The position numbers and the translations under genes are program-made. The notes beneath the pieces are model-generated. The model did not search any database and was not told the DNA's origin. It saw only the letters and a program-made list of their open reading frames with translations. A DNA stretch of 64,000 nucleotides from FEB-7 sp963698265 (GTDB lineage: Bacteria; Pseudomonadota; Gammaproteobacteria; Burkholderiales; Usitatibacteraceae), in NCBI GenBank assembly GCA_963698265.1, contig CAVOQC010000004.1:1-64000 (forward strand), in the 5' to 3' direction. Numbering within the stretch: position 1 is the stretch's first letter; each line of letters opens with the position of its first letter. This document shows, in pieces, positions 25,004-32,903 of this stretch.

Positions 25004-25738
25004 TCAGACGAGGTGCAGCCCGCCGTCGATGCCCAGGACGGTCCCGGTGACGAACCCGGCGAGCGGGGAAACGAGGAAGCGCACGGCGTGGGCGAACTCC
25101 TCGGGCTCGCCGAAACGGCCCGCCGGAATCGCGGCGTGCGCCTGCCGGCGCTGCGCCTCCGTGAGGTTTTCCGTGGTCGAGGGCGTGCGCACGAAGGCCG
25201 GCGCGATCGCGTTCACGGTGACGCCCCGGGGCGCGCCTTCGCGCGCGAGCGCCGCGGTGAGCGCGGCAACCGCTCCCGAAGCGGCGGCGTCGGCCGTGCC
25301 GCGCGGCGCGGCCGCGGGGTCGTGGCCGCCGAGGTTCACGATGCGGCCCCAGCCGCGCGCCATCATCTCCGGCAGGACCGCGCGCGACCACAGGAACGAC
25401 CCGTCCACTCGCGCGCCGAGCACGCGGCGCCAGTCGGCCTCGTCGGTGGCCGCGACGAGCGCGTCCGAGGAAGCGCCGGCCGCATTCACGAGGATGTCCA
25501 CGGACCCCAGCTCGGCCTGCACGCGCTCGTGCGCGGCGCGCACCGCCGCCGGGTCGGTTACGTCGGCTGCGATGACGATGCGCTCGCCGCGCAGGAACCG
25601 CGAGAGCGTGTCGAGTCGAAGCGCGTCGAGGTCGACCAGCGCCACGCGGGCGTTGTCCTCGAGGAGCGCCCGCACCGCGGCGAGCCCGAGGCCTCCGGCC
25701 CCGCCCGTCACCACGGCCACCTTGCCCTGGATCGTCAT
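25004..25738 (-). CDS. Short-chain dehydrogenase/reductase fold protein lacking the catalytic triad
   Basis: The 244-residue protein is a clear FabG-like SDR by fold: TGGAGGLG binds the dinucleotide, VNAAG matches the NNAG motif, and GTVLGIDGG matches the FabG C-terminus. The catalytic residues are not there. The serine region reads VNLGG, and the expected Y-x-x-x-K reads D-A-A-A-S (in GTADAAASG). It should bind NAD(P) but not carry out the usual hydride transfer. The reading frame is intact with no stop, so it is not a plain pseudogene. The MarC gene begins its transcript 13 bases upstream. Confidence 0.85.
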   Translation of the reverse strand: MTIQGKVAVVTGGAGGLGLAAVRALLEDNARVALVDLDALRLDTLSRFLRGERIVIAADVTDPAAVRAAHERVQAELGSVDILVNAAGASSDALVAATDEADWRRVLGARVDGSFLWSRAVLPEMMARGWGRIVNLGGHDPAAAPRGTADAAASGAVAALTAALAREGAPRGVTVNAIAPAFVRTPSTTENLTEAQRRQAHAAIPAGRFGEPEEFAHAVRFLVSPLAGFVTGTVLGIDGGLHLV

Positions 25739-25751
25739 CGCCTGCCTCCCT

Positions 25752-26429
25752 TCATCGCACGGGGCGCCACGGCGCGAGGAGTTCGGCCACGCCGTCCCAG
25801 CAGATCTGCACGCCGATGCACAGCAGTATGAACGCCGAGAGCCGCAGGAACACCGCGGTGCCCGTGGTCCCCAGCAGGCGCACGAGGATCGAGGCGTACC
25901 GGTAGGCGAGCCAGATCGCGACGCAGGCGGCCCATATGCCGATCACCAGTCCCGCCGAGGACGTGATGAGCGGCACGCCCTGCTGCGGAAGGCTCGCACC
26001 CAGCGTGATCGCAATCGAGATCGAGCCCGGTCCCACGGTGATCGGAAAGGCGAGTGGGTAGAAGGCCCGGCCCGCGTGCTCGTGCCCCGAAACCAGCTGC
26101 GAGACGCCGGGGGCATTGGGTGCCGCGTCGCCCTCGGCCGCGAGCAGGCGCCAGGCCGTGGCCGCGACCAGCAGGCCCCCGCCCACGCGCACCACCGGCA
26201 GCGAGATGTCGAAGAACGCGAGCACATGCGAGCCGATGAACGCCGCCGCGAGCAGCAGCACGAGGCAGTTGAGCCCGACGCGGCGCGCCAAGGCGCGCCG
26301 CGCGTTCTCCGCGATCCCGCCGGTGAGCGCGAGGAAGATCGGGGCGTTGCCGGGCGGGTTGGTGATGGGCAGGAGTGCCGCGAGCGTCACGAGCGCTGTC
26401 CGGGCGACGGTGGCGAACTCGGTCTCCAC
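25752..26429 (-). CDS. MarC-family integral membrane protein
   Basis: The 225-residue protein has six hydrophobic segments and the two family motif regions, LLPITNPPGNAPIFLALT near the N-terminus and LAFPITVGPGSISI in the middle. MarC proteins were once linked to multiple antibiotic resistance in E. coli, but their function is not established. The gene lies between an SDR-like gene and a small secreted protein gene, all on the minus strand with 9-13-base gaps. Confidence 0.9.
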   Translation of the reverse strand: METEFATVARTALVTLAALLPITNPPGNAPIFLALTGGIAENARRALARRVGLNCLVLLLAAAFIGSHVLAFFDISLPVVRVGGGLLVAATAWRLLAAEGDAAPNAPGVSQLVSGHEHAGRAFYPLAFPITVGPGSISIAITLGASLPQQGVPLITSSAGLVIGIWAACVAIWLAYRYASILVRLLGTTGTAVFLRLSAFILLCIGVQICWDGVAELLAPWRPVR

Positions 26430-26438
26430 GGCCCGTCG

Positions 26439-26879
26439 TCAGTCCGTGCAGTCGAGGTAGAGCGTGCGGTGCTCGTAGGCCGACGCGGTCTTCGCGATCG
26501 AGCCGCAAATGAAGGTCACCTCGAGCTCCTTGCGGTCGCCGCGCGCCGGGTCGCCGCACATCTCGTTGTTGACCTGGACGGAAGCGGTGCGCCGGCCGTT
26601 CACGCGGCGGGCGAGCCAGCGCGTCGCGTCGCAGCTCTTCGACGAGGTGCCGTAGTAGGCCGTGGACACGGTGATCGGGCCGGTGGGCCGCGGGGGCGCC
26701 GGGGCCGCGGCCGGCGGCGCGGGGCGGGAGGACTCCGTGAGGCCCTTGCGGTAGCCGCTCGCGAAGCCGTCGTCGTAGCCGCGGCGGTAGCCTTCGCGGT
26801 AGTCGCCGGAATCGCGGTCCTGCGCGGTTGCGGGCAGCGCGAGGAACGCGAGGCAGACGGCCAGGGCCGGGGTGTTCAT
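26439..26879 (-). CDS. Hypothetical secreted protein, 146 aa
   Basis: A Sec signal peptide of about 19 residues (ending ATAQD) is followed by a glycine/tyrosine/arginine-rich stretch with repeats like YREGYRRGYDDGFASGY, a proline/alanine linker, and a cysteine-containing C-terminal domain (four cysteines, likely two disulfides). I do not recognise the family. The tandem GYxxGYxxG pattern resembles surface or spore-coat-like repeats, but that is only a visual likeness. It may be co-transcribed with the aldehyde dehydrogenase 14 bases upstream. Confidence 0.6.
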   Translation of the reverse strand: MNTPALAVCLAFLALPATAQDRDSGDYREGYRRGYDDGFASGYRKGLTESSRPAPPAAAPAPPRPTGPITVSTAYYGTSSKSCDATRWLARRVNGRRTASVQVNNEMCGDPARGDRKELEVTFICGSIAKTASAYEHRTLYLDCTD

Positions 26880-26893
26880 CGAGGTCTCCGGTA

Positions 26894-28279
26894 TCAGGGG
26901 TTGCGCAGGTGCCAGGCCTTCGGGCGCGTGAACGCCTCGATGCCCGCGGTGGAAAGGGTGACGCCCAGGCCGGAATGGCCGACGCCGGACCAGGGCAGCC
27001 GCGGGCTCACGCGGTCGCAGCAGTTCCAGTAGACCGAGCCCGCACGCACCCGCGAGAGGATCCTGCGCGCGCGAACGGAGCTCTTCGTGTAGACGCCCGC
27101 GGTGAGGCCGTAGTCGGTGTCGTTCATGAGCCGCACGGCCTCCTCGTCGCCGGCCACGGGCATGAGGCCGATCACCGGGCCGAAGCTCTCCTCGCGCATG
27201 ACCGCCATGGTGTGGTCGACACCGGTGAGCACCGTCGGCTCGAACCAGTTGCCTTTCGCCTTGATCCGCTTGCCGCCGGTGAGGACCTTCGCGCCCTTCG
27301 CGCGTGCATCGGCGACCTGGTCGGCCAGCACCTGCACCTGCGGCGCGCGGGCGAGGGGGCCGATGTAGGTGGCGTCGTCCTGCGGGTCGCCCACGCGGAA
27401 GCCCTTCACCGTGCGCACGAAGGCGGAGACGAAGGCCTCGAATATCCGCTCCTCGACGTAGATCCGCTCCACGGCGCAGCAGCTCTGGCCGTTGTTGTAG
27501 AACGCGCCATCGGCGATGCCTGCGGCAGCGGCGGCCACGTCCACGTCCTCGCAGACGTAGATGGGATCCTTGCCGCCCAGCTCGAGCTGCAGGCGGATCA
27601 TCCGGCCGCGGACGGCCTGGGCGATGCGCCGCCCGGTGCCGTAGGAGCCGGTGAAGAACACGCCGTCCACGGGCTGCTTCACCAGCGCCGCGCCGACCTC
27701 GCCCGCGCCGACGAGCGGGATGAAGGCGTCGTCGGGAACGCCGCTCGCGTGGAGCAGGCGCGCGATGGCGAGCCCGGTGAGGGTCGCGAATTCCGAGGGC
27801 TTGTAGAGGACCGTGTTTCCGGCGGCGAGGGCGGGGACGAAGACGTTCGCACCGACGAAGTACGGGTAGTTCCAGGCCGAGATGTTGGCGACGACGCCCA
27901 GGGGCTCGTGGCCGATCACTTCCATCATCCCGCCCGGTTTCGCACCGGAGACGTTGCGGGGCCGCAGGGTACGGACCGTCTCGGCGAGGAAGAAATCGAG
28001 CCGGCCGACGAGCCCCTTCAACTCGCCGCGCGACTGCGCGATGGGCTTGCCGACTTCCGTGGTGAGGATCGCGGCGAGTTCCTCGGCCTGCGCGATGACC
28101 GCGGCGCGGAACTTCGCGATCGCGTCGAGGCGCTTCTTCGCGGGAAGGGCCGCCCAGCGCGGCTGCGCGTCGCGGGCGGCCGCGTACTTCGCCTTCACGC
28201 TTGCCGCGTCGTCCGCGGGGAGCGCGGCGACGGGCCTGCCGTTGGCCGGATTCGTGATCTTCAGCGTGGGCATGGGCAT
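26894..28279 (-). CDS. NAD(P)-dependent aldehyde dehydrogenase
   Basis: The enzyme oxidises an aldehyde to a carboxylate. Key residues are in place: Asn137 (SAWNYPY), Glu233 (LELGGKDP) and the nucleophile Cys267 (NNGQSCCAV). The 461-residue length suits the aldehyde dehydrogenase superfamily. It is the last of four genes that look like a gamma-glutamylation pathway (ligase, Fe-alcohol dehydrogenase, PuuD-like hydrolase, aldehyde dehydrogenase). There it would oxidise a gamma-glutamylated amino aldehyde, as PuuC does in putrescine breakdown. The substrate is inferred from context only. Confidence 0.92.
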   Translation of the reverse strand: MPMPTLKITNPANGRPVAALPADDAASVKAKYAAARDAQPRWAALPAKKRLDAIAKFRAAVIAQAEELAAILTTEVGKPIAQSRGELKGLVGRLDFFLAETVRTLRPRNVSGAKPGGMMEVIGHEPLGVVANISAWNYPYFVGANVFVPALAAGNTVLYKPSEFATLTGLAIARLLHASGVPDDAFIPLVGAGEVGAALVKQPVDGVFFTGSYGTGRRIAQAVRGRMIRLQLELGGKDPIYVCEDVDVAAAAAGIADGAFYNNGQSCCAVERIYVEERIFEAFVSAFVRTVKGFRVGDPQDDATYIGPLARAPQVQVLADQVADARAKGAKVLTGGKRIKAKGNWFEPTVLTGVDHTMAVMREESFGPVIGLMPVAGDEEAVRLMNDTDYGLTAGVYTKSSVRARRILSRVRAGSVYWNCCDRVSPRLPWSGVGHSGLGVTLSTAGIEAFTRPKAWHLRNP

Positions 28280-28292
28280 GCCCGGCGCGGGC

Positions 28293-29111
28293 TCAGGCGG
28301 CCTTCGCGGTCTGCACCGGCGAGGCCATTCCGGTGAGCTTGCGGTCCGCGCTGGCGCAGAGGAAGGCGTCGAGCATCGCCTTTCCGTCCAGGAGATCGGG
28401 ATCGCGGGGATCCATGAATTCCGGGTGCCATTGCACGCCGAGCACGAAGCTATCGCCTTCCCAGCGCACCGCCTCGATGATCCCGTCCGGCTCGCTCCTC
28501 GCCTCGACGACCAGGCCGCGGCCGAGATCCTTCACGGCCTGGTGGTGGATCGAGTTGGTGCGCACCACCGTCGCTTTCGGGTACATGCTCGCGAGCCAGG
28601 TGTTCTCGAGGATGCGCGTGCTGTGGATTATCTTGTCGTACTGGGCGTCGTCGCGGTGCGAGAGCTTGCCCGGGAGCTGCGTCTCGATGTCCTGGTAGAG
28701 CGTGCCGCCCAGGGCCACGTTGATGAGCTGGCAACCGCGGCAGACCCCGAAGACGGGCTTGCCCTGGCGTACGAACTCCTCGAAGAGCGCGATCTCGTAG
28801 CGGTCGCGGATCGGGTCGCCCGCCCACGCGGGGTTCAGGGGCTTCTCGCCGTACATCTCCGGGGAGATGTCGTTGCCGCCCTGGAGCAGCAGCCCGTCGA
28901 GCGCGTTGGCGAAGTCGCGCACCGTCACGTTGGCCGGCAGGTGCGGGGAGGCGAGGCTCATCTCGGGAATCATGAACGCGAGCACCTCCCCGGACATGAC
29001 CCAGTTGGCCACCGACTGCTCGAGGTACTGGACGGTCTTCGTGGGCAGGAAGACGCGGCGGGGATCCGGGTACAGGAGACGGGCCGACAGGCCTATCTTG
29101 AGGGGTTCCAT
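28293..29111 (-). CDS. Gamma-glutamyl hydrolase of class I amidotransferase family (PuuD-like)
   Basis: The 272-residue cytoplasmic enzyme is a peptidase-C26-type amidotransferase. The nucleophile is Cys124 in GVCRGCQLIN, and His229 and Glu231 (QWHPE) complete the triad. LLLQGGNDISP is the conserved glycine loop. PuuD releases glutamate from gamma-glutamyl-GABA; here it would free the end product of the local gamma-glutamyl pathway. ATG 29111 begins MEPLKIGLS, typical of the family, whereas upstream codons overlap the dehydrogenase gene. No clear ribosome binding site is present, and translational coupling across the 7-base gap is likely. Confidence 0.9.
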   Translation of the reverse strand: MEPLKIGLSARLLYPDPRRVFLPTKTVQYLEQSVANWVMSGEVLAFMIPEMSLASPHLPANVTVRDFANALDGLLLQGGNDISPEMYGEKPLNPAWAGDPIRDRYEIALFEEFVRQGKPVFGVCRGCQLINVALGGTLYQDIETQLPGKLSHRDDAQYDKIIHSTRILENTWLASMYPKATVVRTNSIHHQAVKDLGRGLVVEARSEPDGIIEAVRWEGDSFVLGVQWHPEFMDPRDPDLLDGKAMLDAFLCASADRKLTGMASPVQTAKAA

Positions 29112-29118
29112 GGCAAAA

Positions 29119-30252
29119 CTATATCGCGTTCGAGAAGATCCGGCCAAAGTCGTCCGCGGTGCAGGGCTTGGGGTTGGTCAGGTGGCAGGTGTCCTTCACG
29201 GCCACGTCGACGAGCGCGGGAACCTGCTGCGCGGTCACTCCCGCCTCCCCGAGACGCGCGGGAATGCCGATCTCGCGCTTGAGCCGCCCGAGCCAGGTCA
29301 CGAAATCGCCCTCGGTGGAACCGGCGCCGCAGACCCGCGCGAGCTCCGCCATCTTCTCGCCGGCCGCGTCCGCGTTGAAGCGCATCACGTGGTCGATCAT
29401 GATCCCGTTGGCGAGCCCGTGGTGCATGTCGGCCACCGTGCCCAGCGCGTGGGCGCAGGAATGCACCGCGCCCAGGTCCTTCTGGAAGGCGACCGCGCCC
29501 ATGAGGGAAGCCATCATCATGTCGGCGCGCGCCCCGGCATTGCCCGGCTCGCGCACGGCGAGCGGCAGCGCGCGCGCGGCGATGCGCGCGCCCTCGAGCG
29601 CGATGCCGTCGCACATCGGGTGGTAGGCCGGCGAGAGGTAGCTCTCGACGTTGTGGGTGAGGGCGTCGAGCCCGGTGGCCGCGGTCACGCCGGGCGGAAG
29701 CGCCAGCGTGAGGTCGGGGTCGGCGAATACCGCCTTCGCGAGGAGGGCGGGGGAGAAGATGATCTTCTTCACGTGCGTCTCGTCGTGGGAGATCACGCTC
29801 GAGCGCCCCACTTCGCTGCCGGTTCCGCTGGTGGTGGGAAGCGCGATGAAATGGGGCAGCGGGTTCACGATCGCGCGCGCCTGCGGGTGGTCCCACGCGT
29901 ACTCGAGGATGTCGCCCTCGTGGACCGCCATCAACGCCACGGCCTTGGCCACGTCGAGCGCGGCGCCGCCGCCGAAGCCGATGACGGCGTCGGCCCGGTG
30001 CGCCCGGTAAGCCGCGACCCCGGCATCGACCTGCGACTTCACGGGATTGCCGTGCACGCCCGAGTAGACCTCGCAGGCCACTCCCGGCAGGAGCGAGCGG
30101 AACTCGGCGAGGATGGGCAGTGCGGCGAGCCCGCGGTCGGTCACGATGAGCGGGCGCGTGATGCCGTGCTGGCGCAGGTGTTCGTCCACGATGCGGCGCG
30201 CGCCGGCGCCGAAATGGACGGTCGTGGGGAAGGAGAAGCGGGAAAGAGCCAT
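29119..30252 (-). CDS. Iron-containing alcohol dehydrogenase
   Basis: The 377-residue protein belongs to the group III alcohol dehydrogenases. The NAD-binding GGGAALD (94-100) and the metal ligands Asp196 and His200 (GLDALTHNVES), His264 (AVHSCAHALG) and His278 are all present. It oxidises an alcohol to an aldehyde, or the reverse. It stands in the operon where the Puu pathway has the amine oxidase PuuB, between the ligase-like gene and the PuuD-like hydrolase. This suggests an amino alcohol rather than a diamine as substrate. Confidence 0.92.
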   Translation of the reverse strand: MALSRFSFPTTVHFGAGARRIVDEHLRQHGITRPLIVTDRGLAALPILAEFRSLLPGVACEVYSGVHGNPVKSQVDAGVAAYRAHRADAVIGFGGGAALDVAKAVALMAVHEGDILEYAWDHPQARAIVNPLPHFIALPTTSGTGSEVGRSSVISHDETHVKKIIFSPALLAKAVFADPDLTLALPPGVTAATGLDALTHNVESYLSPAYHPMCDGIALEGARIAARALPLAVREPGNAGARADMMMASLMGAVAFQKDLGAVHSCAHALGTVADMHHGLANGIMIDHVMRFNADAAGEKMAELARVCGAGSTEGDFVTWLGRLKREIGIPARLGEAGVTAQQVPALVDVAVKDTCHLTNPKPCTADDFGRIFSNAI

Positions 30253-30380
30253 GGCGGGGAGCGGAGCGGGAGGATTTCAGGGAGGGGCCCGGGTGCAGGC
30301 CGGGCGCGCAAGGCCGCCATGATGCACCGGATCGGCGCCGGAAGGGAGGCCGCCCCGCCTTCGCGGCGGCGTCCCGCCCC

Positions 30381-31763
30381 CTAGATGATCTCGAAGTAGC
30401 GCTTCAGCTCCCAGTCCGTCACCGCGTCGAGCCACTGCCGCCATTCCCATTCGCGGGTGGCCGCGAAGTGGTCCACGAAGTCGTCGCCGAACCAGTCGCG
30501 CGCGACTTTCGATTTGCGGAAGGCGTGCGTCGTCTCGATCAACGTGCGCGGGGCACGGGGGATGTTCTCCGATCCCTCGTTGGTGCCGTGGATGGGCTTC
30601 GCGGTGAGCTTGAGCCCCATTTCCACGCCGTGCAGTCCCGCCGCGATCACCGCAGCCGTGGCGAGGTACGGGTTCATGTCGGCGCCGGGGCAACGCGTCT
30701 CCAGGCGCGTGGACTTCGGGCTCCCGGAGAGCACGCGGAAGCTCGCCGTGCGGTTGTCGACGCCCCAGGTGGGCTTCACTGGCGCCCAGAACCCGTCGAC
30801 CAGGCGCTTGTAGGAATTCACCGTCGGCCAGTACATCGGCGCCATGCCCATGAGCGCATCGACCTGCCCGGCGAGGTAGCTTTCGAAGAGCTTCGACATG
30901 CCGCCGTGGCGGCCCTTCGCGTCGAAGAAGAGGTTCTTCTTCCCGTCGGAGAGGCTCTGGTGCAGGTGCCCGGAGCAGCCGGGATACTTCGCGCTCCACT
31001 TCGCCATGAAGGACGGCATGATGCCGAAACGCGCACCGATCTCCTTTGCGCCCGCCTTGAAGAGGATCGCCCGGTCCGCCGCCTCCAGGGCCTCCGAGAA
31101 CACGATCGCGGCCTCGTACACGCCGGGGCCCGTTTCCGTGTGCAGGCCCTCGATGGGGACGCCGAAGGCGCCCAGCTCGTCCATGAGCGCGTTGAAGTAC
31201 TCGCGGTTCGCGTTGGCGCGCAGGAGCGAGTAGCCGAACATGCCGGCGGTGATCGGCTCCGGGCCCACGCCCTGCTTGGCCTCCCAGCTTTTCGGGGTCT
31301 CGGCGAAATTGAAGAACTCGTACTCGGAGCCGACCATCACCCGGAATCCCATTTTTTCCGCGCGGGCGAGCACGCGGCGCAGCACCTGCCGCGGGCAGAT
31401 GGGCAGCGCAGAACCGTCGGCCCGCACGAAGTGCCCGAGGAAGAAGGGCACGCCGCCGTCCCACGGCACCCGGCGGTGCGTCGCGAGGTCGAGCCGCACC
31501 ATCGCGTCCGGGAAGCCGTGGTGCCAGCCGGTCAGCTTCGTGTTGTCGTAGCACTGGTCGCCTGAGTCCCAGCCGAAGACCACGTCGCAGAAACCGAATC
31601 CGCCCTCGACGGCCGCGAGGAACTTGTCCTTGTGCAGGTACTTGCCGCGCAGGATCCCGTCGATGTCGGAGACGGCGACCTTCACCTTCCCGTGGGGGGA
31701 ATTGCGGATGGCCTCGACGACGCGGGCGTCGTCCGGGGCCGGGCCGGCGGGCTTCATCTTCAC
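30381..31763 (-). CDS. Glutamine-synthetase-family ligase (PuuA-like gamma-glutamylamide synthetase)
   Basis: The product has the GS fold motifs: metal and substrate glutamates in GSEYEFF (Glu147, Glu149), HTETGPGVYE (Glu210, Glu217), the ATP-site GCSGHLHQSL (His266, His268), and NPYLATAAVIAAG. Its 460 residues and its neighbours (PuuD-like hydrolase, two dehydrogenases) point to a gamma-glutamylamide synthetase that joins glutamate to an amine, not to the nitrogen-assimilating GlnA. GTG 31763 is preferred because AAGGAG is 6 bases upstream; the ATG two codons later would be 12 bases away. The gene is divergent from the TAXI-TRAP transporter. Confidence 0.88.
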   Translation of the reverse strand: MKMKPAGPAPDDARVVEAIRNSPHGKVKVAVSDIDGILRGKYLHKDKFLAAVEGGFGFCDVVFGWDSGDQCYDNTKLTGWHHGFPDAMVRLDLATHRRVPWDGGVPFFLGHFVRADGSALPICPRQVLRRVLARAEKMGFRVMVGSEYEFFNFAETPKSWEAKQGVGPEPITAGMFGYSLLRANANREYFNALMDELGAFGVPIEGLHTETGPGVYEAAIVFSEALEAADRAILFKAGAKEIGARFGIMPSFMAKWSAKYPGCSGHLHQSLSDGKKNLFFDAKGRHGGMSKLFESYLAGQVDALMGMAPMYWPTVNSYKRLVDGFWAPVKPTWGVDNRTASFRVLSGSPKSTRLETRCPGADMNPYLATAAVIAAGLHGVEMGLKLTAKPIHGTNEGSENIPRAPRTLIETTHAFRKSKVARDWFGDDFVDHFAATREWEWRQWLDAVTDWELKRYFEII

Positions 31764-31925
31764 GGCGGGCTCCTTGGCGAAAGGCGACAGTGTAGCCGCC
31801 CGCGGCCCGGCTGCCGATGGGTGCCTGCGCTCAATGCCCCGGCGCGGATGCCTATGCGATACTCGGGCCCCCAGTCCCTGGCCCAACAAGGGACCACATT
31901 CCCAAAATTTCCGGAGGAGCAGACC

Positions 31926-32864
31926 ATGATCCGCAGGCTTTCCCTCGCAGTCGCAGTCGCCGCCGCCCTCGCCACCGCGGGCGCGCAGGCCGAGACCATC
32001 CGCATGATGACCGGCCCGCAGGGCGGCGTCTGGGTGCCGCTGGGCGGCGCGCTCAAGAACATGTGGGAGAAGGCGATCCCGGGCCTGTCGGTCCAGACCC
32101 TTCCCGGCGCCGGCATCGCGAACGTGCGCGGCGTGGACGAGGGCAAGGCCGACGTGGGATTCGGCAACAGCATCACCTCGGTAGACGGCGTGCACGGGCG
32201 CGGCTCGTTCAAGCAGAAGGTGACCAAGGCCTGCCAGCTCGCGAACCTCTACCCGCAGTACTTCCAGGTGGTGGCACTCGCCGACAGCGGCATCAACAGC
32301 ATCGCCGACCTGAAGGGCAAGTCGATCGCCGTCCAGCCGAAGGGCAACACGGCGGAGCTGATCTCGCAGCAGATCCTGGAATCCGTGGGGCTCTCGTACC
32401 AGAGCGCCAAGGTGAGCTTCGTGAACAGCTACACCGACGCCGCCGCACTCCTGAAGGACGGGCACGCGCAGGTGTTCACGCTGGGCACGACCGTTCCCGC
32501 CTCCTCGGTGATGGACGTGGCCGCGGGACGCGACATCAAGCTCGTGCCCGTGACCGACGAGATCGTCGCGGCCATGCGCAAGATGAATCCCGGCTACGTG
32601 AAGGGCGCCATCAAGGCGGGCACCTACCCGAAGCAGGACAAGGAAGTGCCGGTGATCATCTACTCGACGCACCTGGTGGTCTCGTGCGCCATGCCCGAGC
32701 AGCAGGTCTACCAGATGGCGAAGGCGATGGCCGCCAACGTGGCCGACATGGCCGCCATCAACAAGGCGATGGCGGAGCTCACGCCGAAGATGATGGCGCA
32801 GGACATCGGCGTGCCTTTCCACCCGGGCGCGGTCAAGTTCTACAAGGAAGTCGGGGCGATGTAG
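31926..32864 (+). CDS. TAXI-family TRAP transporter solute-binding protein
   Basis: This periplasmic binding protein captures a small, probably anionic solute and delivers it to the TRAP permease. A Sec signal ends around AGAQAE (residue 23). The mature protein opens with TIRMMTGPQGGVWVPLGGA and contains LPGAGIANVRGVDEGKADVGF, both characteristic of the TAXI family. The 312-residue length is normal. GGAGGAG lies before ATG 31926. It is followed 39 bases later by the fused permease, and is divergent from the gamma-glutamylamide synthetase, so its solute may feed that pathway; this is inference. Confidence 0.93.
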   Translation: MIRRLSLAVAVAAALATAGAQAETIRMMTGPQGGVWVPLGGALKNMWEKAIPGLSVQTLPGAGIANVRGVDEGKADVGFGNSITSVDGVHGRGSFKQKVTKACQLANLYPQYFQVVALADSGINSIADLKGKSIAVQPKGNTAELISQQILESVGLSYQSAKVSFVNSYTDAAALLKDGHAQVFTLGTTVPASSVMDVAAGRDIKLVPVTDEIVAAMRKMNPGYVKGAIKAGTYPKQDKEVPVIIYSTHLVVSCAMPEQQVYQMAKAMAANVADMAAINKAMAELTPKMMAQDIGVPFHPGAVKFYKEVGAM

Positions 32865-32903
32865 GTTTCCCGCACCCTCGGGCGCGTGCCGTTGGGCACG
32901 GTC

